Source: Pseudomonas atagonensis (GTDB taxonomy: Bacteria; Pseudomonadota; Gammaproteobacteria; Pseudomonadales; Pseudomonadaceae). Taken from it: a stretch of DNA of 64,000 nt. This document shows positions 58,064 through 64,000 of the stretch, piece after piece. Below the pieces are notes generated by a model. The model made no database searches. It was not told the DNA's origin and saw only the letters and a list, made by a program, of their open reading frames with translations. The stretch spans positions 52,362 to 116,361 of the forward strand of contig NZ_VXCA01000035.1 of the NCBI RefSeq assembly GCF_011369485.1. Reading direction: 5' to 3'. A program made the translations under genes and the position numbers. Each line of letters starts with the position of its first letter. The stretch's first letter is position 1.

Positions 58064-58828
58064 TTATTTGAAGCAGGTCGAGCTGAGTTTTTCGAGGACA
58101 CGATCCGCTTTGCCTTCGGCCTCGATCATGGTCGCCTGCCAGGTCGCCACACAGGGTTGCAGATCGGCTTCCTGCTCGGCTTTCGCCAGCCACTGCCAGC
58201 AATCGTGCCAGTCGCCCAGTGCACCTTGCGCCGCCTTCAGGCGTTTCAGCGCAGCTTCAGGCAGACGATCCAGTTCGGGATAGGCTTCGATGCCATAACG
58301 CACACGCTTGATCAGCAGGCGCAGACGGTGACGGTCATGCGCCGGATCGTGCAGCGCTTCATCGAGTTTCTGCCATTGTTTGCCGAGGCGTTTTTCGATG
58401 CGCTTGTCCAGATCCTTGAGCAAGCCCTGCCGTTGCGACGCCCGCAAGAAGCGTGGAAAGGCATCGAGGATCATCAGCAATGCCGCAACTTCCTGACTGG
58501 CCGCCAGCGTCGGATAGGCCTGCGCCATTTGCGCCATGCGGCGTTGCGCCGCTTCAGGCTGCTGGTGCTGAAGCAGATACGCCGCCAGAACCTCGCGGTC
58601 ACGCCAAGGCGTGGTCAATTGGCCGACAGCCGAAGCGGCGTCTTCCAGTTGCTCGACACCCGGCAAGCCGCGCAACGGCCGCAACAGGCTGCGCAGTCGG
58701 CGAACCGTGGTGCGCAAATCGTGCAGGGCTTCGGGATCGGTGTGCGCATTCATTCGCGCCTGACAGGCCAGCAGTCGCACTTCCAGGCTCAGAACATGAG
58801 CCACCAGGCGGTCAACCAACGCAGACAT
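58064..58828 (-). CDS. CHAD domain-containing protein
   Basis: A 254-residue all-helical CHAD domain protein. Conserved basic and His residues are seen in HDLRTTVRRLRSLLRPLRGL (about 40-59), WRDREVLAAYLLQ and HRLRLLIKRVRYGIEAYPEL; the later GDWHDCWQWL is also typical. CHAD domains bind inorganic polyphosphate. No CYTH domain is attached. ATG 58828 has AGGAG 6 nt upstream. Confidence 0.87.
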   Translation of the reverse strand: MSALVDRLVAHVLSLEVRLLACQARMNAHTDPEALHDLRTTVRRLRSLLRPLRGLPGVEQLEDAASAVGQLTTPWRDREVLAAYLLQHQQPEAAQRRMAQMAQAYPTLAASQEVAALLMILDAFPRFLRASQRQGLLKDLDKRIEKRLGKQWQKLDEALHDPAHDRHRLRLLIKRVRYGIEAYPELDRLPEAALKRLKAAQGALGDWHDCWQWLAKAEQEADLQPCVATWQATMIEAEGKADRVLEKLSSTCFK

Positions 58829-58908
58829 CACTTGCTCCTGAATCAAAGGGCTGCAAAGGATGAGTCTGCGACTTCACAGCCTCATCCCGCTTGAGCTACG
58901 TCAGCAGC

Positions 58909-59187
58909 TTAGCGCCCGGCGCGGGATTCGCGAATGTAGAAACGCGCCTTCTCGGCTTTGCTGCTGCAACCCTCGAAGCCCTCGAACTGCTGCTGGGTTT
59001 TCGCCGCCGTCAGCAGCGAAAGCGCTTTGGAATAACTGACCGTGCCGGCAAACCCTTCGGCCTTGGCCAGATCCAGTTCGTGCCACGCCGCATCGAGCTG
59101 GCTGCCACAGCTGTCACGATACGCAGTCTTGCCCGCGCAACCGGCCAACGCCAAAGCCATCAACGGCACACAGATCCAGGCTTTCAT
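58909..59187 (-). CDS. Hypothetical lipoprotein
   Basis: A 92-residue predicted lipoprotein. The signal peptide MKAWICVPLMALALAGC has lipobox LAGC (Cys17). The mature part is short and helical with two more Cys (YRDSCGSQ and EGCSSKAEK) that may form a disulfide. The residue after the Cys is Ala, not Asp, so outer-membrane sorting is likely. ATG 59187 is preceded by GAGG; an adjacent GTG gives a one-residue-longer form. Confidence 0.8.
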   Translation of the reverse strand: MKAWICVPLMALALAGCAGKTAYRDSCGSQLDAAWHELDLAKAEGFAGTVSYSKALSLLTAAKTQQQFEGFEGCSSKAEKARFYIRESRAGR

Positions 59188-59402
59188 CACTCACACCTCA
59201 AATAGGTCAACAGTCGTGCAGGTAAGACGGCTGCGCGGGCAAAAAGTGCCTTGCCGCGCAATCGATCGACGGTGGCGAAAAGGATAGCGCCGAAGCTGCA
59301 CGGAGTATCGGAAAAACGACGTTGTTGATGTCCCGTGCGACCCTGGCGATTGAGCCCGCCCCGCGTTGGGTGCATTGTGGAACCTTGTCGGGAGGACGTT
59401 TG

Positions 59403-60440
59403 ATGAAAAAGCGTGTCGCACTGGTGTTGGGCTCCGGTGGCGCCCGGGGCTATGCCCATATCGGGGTCATTGAGGAGATCGAAAAACGCGGTTACGACAT
59501 CGCCTGCATTGCCGGCTGTTCGATGGGCGCGGTGGTCGGCGGCATCTACGCCGCCGGCAAGCTCGACGAGTACCGCAACTGGATCGAAAGTCTGGATTAC
59601 CTCGACGTCCTGCGCCTGGTGGACGTGAGCTTTCGCCTCGGCGCGATTCGTGGCGAAAAAGTCTTCGGGCAGATCCGCAAGATCGTCGGCGAGATCAACA
59701 TCGAGGATTTGCGCATTCCCTACACGGCAGTGGCCGCCGACCTCACCAATCAGCAGGAAATCTGGTTTCAGGAAGGCTGCCTGCATCAGGCGATGCGCGC
59801 TTCGGCGGCGATTCCCAGCCTGTTTACGCCAGTAATGCAAGGCAACCGCATGCTGGTGGACGGCGGCATTCTTAATCCGCTGCCCATCGTGCCGGTGGTC
59901 TCCAGCCACTGCGATCTGATCATCGCGGTGAACCTCAACTCGACCAACCAGCGGCATTACAAACTGCCGGTAATTCAACGTCCCGCAGCCTTTCGCTCAC
60001 GATTTGACAGCCTGATCAGTTCACTCGGTTCGAAGATGCCGTTCCGGCGTAAGCAGGCTGAGCAATTGTTGATGCTGGAACAGGAAGCACTGCGCGCCGA
60101 GGCTGCCGACATCAACCCGTGGCTGGAAGGAGTCGAACCGGAAAGCCAACAACCGGCCGCCGCGCCCGAACGCGAAGGCGCGCCGAAATCAGCAACCGGC
60201 TCGTTCATCATCGATAACGTCGGGCCAGCGTCGCTGCTGGACTTGATCAACCAGAGTTTCGAGGTGATGCAGACATCACTGGCGCAGTACAAGATCGCCG
60301 GCTATCCACCAGACATTCTGATCAACGTGCCGAAGCGGGTGTGCCGGTTTTTCGAGTTTTACAAGGCGCCCGAGCTGATCGCGCTGGGACGTGAGATTGC
60401 CAGCGACACCCTGGATCGTTACGAGAGTGAGCAGGGCTGA
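59403..60440 (+). CDS. Patatin-like phospholipase (RssA-like)
   Basis: A 345-residue patatin-fold hydrolase. The oxyanion motif GSGGARGYAHIG (about 12-23), nucleophile elbow GCSMGAVVGG (Ser about 42) and catalytic Asp in VDGGILNPLP (about 157) are all present. It should hydrolyse acyl chains of phospholipids. The C-terminal region (about 200-345) is not recognisable and may bind the membrane. There is no signal peptide. GGAGG lies 8 nt before ATG 59403. It is divergent from the lipoprotein gene. Confidence 0.9.
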   Translation: MKKRVALVLGSGGARGYAHIGVIEEIEKRGYDIACIAGCSMGAVVGGIYAAGKLDEYRNWIESLDYLDVLRLVDVSFRLGAIRGEKVFGQIRKIVGEINIEDLRIPYTAVAADLTNQQEIWFQEGCLHQAMRASAAIPSLFTPVMQGNRMLVDGGILNPLPIVPVVSSHCDLIIAVNLNSTNQRHYKLPVIQRPAAFRSRFDSLISSLGSKMPFRRKQAEQLLMLEQEALRAEAADINPWLEGVEPESQQPAAAPEREGAPKSATGSFIIDNVGPASLLDLINQSFEVMQTSLAQYKIAGYPPDILINVPKRVCRFFEFYKAPELIALGREIASDTLDRYESEQG

Positions 60441-60474
60441 CGGGCTGAAATTTTTAGTCAGTTTGAGGGCCTCT

Positions 60475-60537
60475 TCGCGAGCAAGCCCGCTCCCACAGGA
60501 GAACGCATTCCAAGGGTGGGAGCGGGCTTGCTCGCGA
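60475..60537. repeat. Perfect inverted REP pair between the patatin gene and kdpE
   Basis: The arms 60475-60496 and 60516-60537 are exact inverted copies (TCGCGAGCAAGCCCGCTCC+CAC), 19 bp apart, between convergent genes. Confidence 0.88.
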
Positions 60538-60563
60538 AAACGTCAGATCAGACAGCGCAAACA

Positions 60564-61262
60564 CTACAGGCTGCTATCACTCAACAATCGATAGCCGACT
60601 CCCGCCTCCGTCACGATAAATCGTGGGTGGGTCGGGTCGTCTGCCAGTTTCTGGCGCAAATGCCCGACCACGATCCGCAGATAATGACTGTCCTCGGTGT
60701 GCGTCGGGCCCCAGATATCCTTGAGCAATTGCTGCTGGGTGATGACCCGCCCCGGATGCCGCGCCAGTTGCGCCAGCACTGCATATTCCTTGCGAGTCAA
60801 CGCCACTTCGACGCCGTCGAGCAGCACCCGCCGATAGGCCAGATCCACAGTCAGCGGACCGAAATTGAGCGCCGCTTGTTGAGCCTCCCCGGCCGGAGCC
60901 TGACGCAACAAGGCACGCACCCGGGCGAGAAATTCCTGAATGCCGAACGGCTTGGTCACGTAGTCATTCGCGCCGCCATCCAATGCCTGGACTTTCTGCC
61001 CCTCGCTGGCGCGCACCGAGAGCACCAGCACCGGCGCCGTGGCCCACTCACGAAACTCGCGCAGCACTTGCTGGCCGTCCATGTCCGGCAGGCCGAGGTC
61101 GAGCACCAGCAGGTCGGGTTTGTTCAGCGCTGCCTGCGCCAACCCCTCGGCGCCGGTGCCGGCCTCAAGCACTTTGTAGCCTTGTGAAGCGAGGCTGATG
61201 CGCAGGAATTTGCGGATCTGCGGTTCATCATCGATGACCAGAATGGTCGCGGTCTGGCTCAT
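60564..61262 (-). CDS. kdpE: KdpE response regulator
   Basis: A 232-residue OmpR/PhoB-family regulator of the kdpFABC potassium ATPase operon. The receiver has ILVIDDEPQIRKFLRISL, phosphoacceptor Asp in LLVLDLGLPDMDG (about 52-55), conserved Ser in VLSVRASEG and Lys in YVTKPF. The winged HTH contains LTRKEYAVLAQLARHPGRVI, RIVVGHLRQKL and EAGVGYRLL. It lies 48 bp downstream of kdpD on the same strand. Confidence 0.95.
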   Translation of the reverse strand: MSQTATILVIDDEPQIRKFLRISLASQGYKVLEAGTGAEGLAQAALNKPDLLVLDLGLPDMDGQQVLREFREWATAPVLVLSVRASEGQKVQALDGGANDYVTKPFGIQEFLARVRALLRQAPAGEAQQAALNFGPLTVDLAYRRVLLDGVEVALTRKEYAVLAQLARHPGRVITQQQLLKDIWGPTHTEDSHYLRIVVGHLRQKLADDPTHPRFIVTEAGVGYRLLSDSSL

Positions 61263-61310
61263 GAATTCACATCAACAGTAAAGATTGGCAAGAGAGTAGC
61301 GCAGTCGGCA

Positions 61311-63962
61311 TCAGGCTTCATTGTCCATCCCCGGTTGTGCCTGCAACGGCAGGTGCAAGGTGATGCAGGTGCCGCGCCCGTCGATGCCGTCGGCAACACT
61401 GATTCGCCCGCCGTGAGCACCGACCATGCCCTGACAGATCGCCAGTCCAAGGCCGGTGCCCTGGCCGCCGCGATCACCCCGCGCCGCGGTGTAGAACATG
61501 TCGAAAATCTTCGCCCGTTCGTCCTCCGGAATCCCCGGCCCTTCGTCGCTGACCGAGAAGAAAATCTCGCTGTCGTCGGCACCGGCGCGCAGTTGCAAAC
61601 GACCGTGCACAGGCGAGAAGCGCGCAGCGTTTTCCAGCACATTGACCAGCGCCTGTTCGATCAGCGCGGCGTGCACGAACAGCAGCGGCAACTCGACCGG
61701 CACATCGGTGCCGACCTGCAACGGCGCGAGCACTGCGCGCAGGCGATTGAGCGAACTGCCGACGATGTCGGCGGGCGACACCCAGTCCCGCGCCAGCTTC
61801 AGCGCGCCGTGGCCGAGGCGGGTCATGTCGAGCAGGTTCTGGATGTAGCGATCAAGGCGTTCGGCTTCATCACGGGTGCCTTCGAGCAGTTCGCGACGAT
61901 CCTCCAGCGGGATCGCTTCGCCGAGGGCCAACAAGCTGTCGATGCTGCCGCGCATCGATGTCAGCGGTGTGCGCAGATCGTGGGACACCGACGCCAGCAA
62001 GGCGCTGCGCAATTGCTCGGTTTCGCCGTGCAGGCGCGCCGCTTCCAGATCATCCGCCAGTTGCGCCCGGGCCAAGGCTTGCGCCAACGGCTGGCTGAGC
62101 GCGGTGAGCAAGCGACGACGCTGACCGCTCAAGGTCTGGCCTTCTTTGGCGCAGACGCCGAGCAAGGCCAAAGGGCCGTCCTCGACCGAAAGCGGCCACC
62201 ACCACCAACGACCGAACGGCAGCGTGCCCGTGCCCATCCCTGCCGGCTGATCGTGTTGCCAGGCCCAATCGGCTGCGGCACGTTCGGACTCAGTGAATTG
62301 CAGCGGCCCGCCGGTTTCGACTTTCCAATCACCCTGCCCGTCGCGATTGAGCAGGCACAACTGTAGATCGCTCCAGCCGTTTAGGTGCTGCGCGGCGGCG
62401 CTGACCACGGCTTGCCGGTCGGTGGCGGCGGTGAGTTTGCGCGACAGGTCGAGCAGCTCGGTGGTCTCTTCCTGCGTGTCGCGCAGTGCCTGCAATTGTC
62501 GACGCTGACGTGCCGCGAGATTACCGGTGAGCGCCGCCATCAGCAGGAAAAACAGCAAGGTCAGCACGTCTTCTTCACGCTGAATGCTGAAGGAAAAATT
62601 CGGCGGGATGAACAGAAAGTCGTAGGTCAGAAACGACAGTGCCGCACAGGCCAGTGCCGGGCCGAGACTGCTGCGCACCGCCACCAGCAGCACCGCCGCG
62701 AGGAACACCAACGAGATGTTCGGCAGCGGCAAGACACTCGACACCGCCCACGCCAATGCGCTGGCCAACACCGTAGCGACCAGCGCCAGCGCGTAGTCGA
62801 ACCAGACCAGGGTCAGGGCGTTTCGGGTGCGCGGTTGATGCTGTTCGTGGTCGCTGTCGAGGACGTTGATTTCCAGCCCATGGGCCTGGCGCAACAGACG
62901 CGCAGCCAACCCGCCACCGAACAAGCGACGACGCAGACGCGGCCGCGACTGGCCGACCAGCACCAAACTCGCACGGCGTTCAGCGGCATGCTGAATCAGG
63001 GTTTTCGCCACTTCACCGGCACGCAGCAACACCACTTCGCCGCCGAGGCGTTCAGCCAATTGCTGAGCGCTTTGCAGGCGCAGGCGCGATTGCTCGTCGC
63101 GCACGCTACCGTTATCGACATGCACCAGACTCCACGGCAAATGCCGACGCTGGGCGACCCGACTGGCATGGCGCACCAGCCGTTCAGCCTGGGCATCGCC
63201 ATCGACGCCGACCAGCAATCGACCGCGCACCGCCGGCGCAGCCTGACCGAGTTGGCGGTAGCCCTGAGCGAGATCGTTGTCGACCTGCGCGGCCGCCGTT
63301 TGCATCGCCAGTTCGCGCAACGCAGTGAGGTTGGTCTGGGTGAAAAATGCATCAATCGCCGCCCGCGCCTGCTCCGGCACGTAGACCTTGCCTTCGCGCA
63401 GTCGCTCGAGCAATTCCCGTGGCGGCAGGTCGATCAGCAGCAGTTCGTAGGCTTCCTGCAGCACCCAGTCCGGCAGGGTTTCGCGCACTTGCACGCCGGT
63501 GATGCCGCGCACTTGATCGTTGAGGCTTTCCAGGTGCTGGACGTTGACTGTGGTGAACACGTCGATGCCGGCAGCGAGCAATTCCTGAATGTCTTGCCAG
63601 CGTTTGGTGTGGCGGCTGCCGGGAGCGTTGGTGTGCGCCAGCTCATCGACCAGCACCAGTTTCGGTTTGGCCGCGAGAATGCCGTCGAGGTCCATTTCTT
63701 CGAGCATCACGCCACGGTATTCCGAGCGTATCAGCGGTTGCTGCGGCAAGCCGCCGAGCAGCGCCTCGGTTTCAGCGCGCCCATGGGTTTCGACCACGCC
63801 GGCGATGAGTTTCACGCCCTGACGCAGTTGGGTGTGGGCCGCCTGGAGCATGGCGTAGGTCTTGCCGACACCGGGGGCGGCGCCGAGGAAAACCTTGAGC
63901 CGGCCACGGCCGTCGCGGGGCAGGTCTGCTAACAGTGCGTCGGCGCGGCCGGAGTCGCTCAT
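61311..63962 (-). CDS. kdpD: KdpD sensor histidine kinase
   Basis: An 883-residue potassium/turgor sensor. The N-terminal KdpD domain (about 15-225) has the ATP-binding-like GAAPGVGKTYAML; a universal-stress domain follows (about 245-370, LVGVDGDAQAERLVRHA). Four clustered membrane segments (DUF4118, about 395-500), a GAF-like region (about 520-640), HisKA (VSHDLRTPLTSMRGS, His about 660) and HATPase (GTGLGLAICQGMVG) complete it. The start is ATG 63962; 38 bp remain to the window edge, so the upstream kdpFABC genes are not seen. Confidence 0.95.
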   Translation of the reverse strand: MSDSGRADALLADLPRDGRGRLKVFLGAAPGVGKTYAMLQAAHTQLRQGVKLIAGVVETHGRAETEALLGGLPQQPLIRSEYRGVMLEEMDLDGILAAKPKLVLVDELAHTNAPGSRHTKRWQDIQELLAAGIDVFTTVNVQHLESLNDQVRGITGVQVRETLPDWVLQEAYELLLIDLPPRELLERLREGKVYVPEQARAAIDAFFTQTNLTALRELAMQTAAAQVDNDLAQGYRQLGQAAPAVRGRLLVGVDGDAQAERLVRHASRVAQRRHLPWSLVHVDNGSVRDEQSRLRLQSAQQLAERLGGEVVLLRAGEVAKTLIQHAAERRASLVLVGQSRPRLRRRLFGGGLAARLLRQAHGLEINVLDSDHEQHQPRTRNALTLVWFDYALALVATVLASALAWAVSSVLPLPNISLVFLAAVLLVAVRSSLGPALACAALSFLTYDFLFIPPNFSFSIQREEDVLTLLFFLLMAALTGNLAARQRRQLQALRDTQEETTELLDLSRKLTAATDRQAVVSAAAQHLNGWSDLQLCLLNRDGQGDWKVETGGPLQFTESERAAADWAWQHDQPAGMGTGTLPFGRWWWWPLSVEDGPLALLGVCAKEGQTLSGQRRRLLTALSQPLAQALARAQLADDLEAARLHGETEQLRSALLASVSHDLRTPLTSMRGSIDSLLALGEAIPLEDRRELLEGTRDEAERLDRYIQNLLDMTRLGHGALKLARDWVSPADIVGSSLNRLRAVLAPLQVGTDVPVELPLLFVHAALIEQALVNVLENAARFSPVHGRLQLRAGADDSEIFFSVSDEGPGIPEDERAKIFDMFYTAARGDRGGQGTGLGLAICQGMVGAHGGRISVADGIDGRGTCITLHLPLQAQPGMDNEA

Positions 63963-64000
63963 GCTTGATCTCTTCAGTCAGATGTTGATCGTTCCCACGC

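Overview
The window is chromosomal DNA from a Pseudomonas of the fluorescens group. The evidence is high G+C, the OprI lipoprotein gene, a gene order that follows the P. aeruginosa chromosome as I remember it (a sagS-ospR-gpx-msrB-alaA-htpX-tpm-deaD block, an ohrR-ohr-efp-earP block, a cysB-DAHP synthase block, and an oprI-LD-transpeptidase-tesA-ybbA-ybbP-mltF2-tatD-MCP block), and paired REP elements of the GTGGGAGCGGGCTTGCTCGC type between genes. No rRNA, tRNA, CRISPR array, transposase or integrase was found.

Layout. 1-4.1 kb: a DUF883/holin-like membrane operon, an EAL phosphodiesterase and a dGTPase. 4.3-11.6 kb: a BvgA/BvgS-like two-component pair followed by a large HD-GYP protein. 11.6-16.9 kb: free-methionine sulfoxide reductase, a DUF815 ATPase, the SagS hybrid kinase, and an oxidative-stress cluster (OspR, glutathione peroxidase, MsrB). 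17-26.7 kb: metabolic and housekeeping genes (AlaA, HtpX, Tpm, DOPA-type dioxygenase, DEAD-box helicase, crotonase, spermidine synthase-like protein, type II DAHP synthase). 26.7-36 kb: YcaQ-type glycosylase, DUF1127, two LysR regulators, a TauE/SafE exporter, OhrR/Ohr, EF-P with its rhamnosyltransferase EarP, a Gre-like factor and CysB. 36-41 kb: universal stress protein, 5'-nucleotidase, PanE-like reductase, thioredoxin-like protein, PilZ, class I DAHP synthase and GNAT. 41.6-51 kb: OprI, L,D-transpeptidase, a small conserved protein, an inserted island, TesA, YbbA/YbbP and GreB. 51-64 kb: DoxX, MltF2, TatD, a chemoreceptor, an Mpo1-like protein, a thioesterase, a CHAD protein, a lipoprotein, a patatin and the KdpE/KdpD pair. 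KdpD begins at the right edge.

The standout region is 43.5-47.2 kb. A four-gene operon of visibly lower G+C sits at the 3' end of tesA. It encodes a small precursor ending in His-Ser-Ser repeats (HxsA), a small partner (HxsD) and two different radical SAM maturases (HxsB, HxsC). This is a His-Xaa-Ser peptide-modification system; the families have names but, as far as I know, no characterised product. It is bounded by a 139-bp direct repeat with one mismatch. The left copy is the displaced original 3' end of tesA and the right copy is the present end of the intact gene, so the island appears to have arrived with a replacement tesA terminus.

Regulatory points include near-identical operator-like sequences upstream of ohrR and ohr, bidirectional terminators between convergent genes, and several genes with overlapping start/stop codons that indicate translational coupling.
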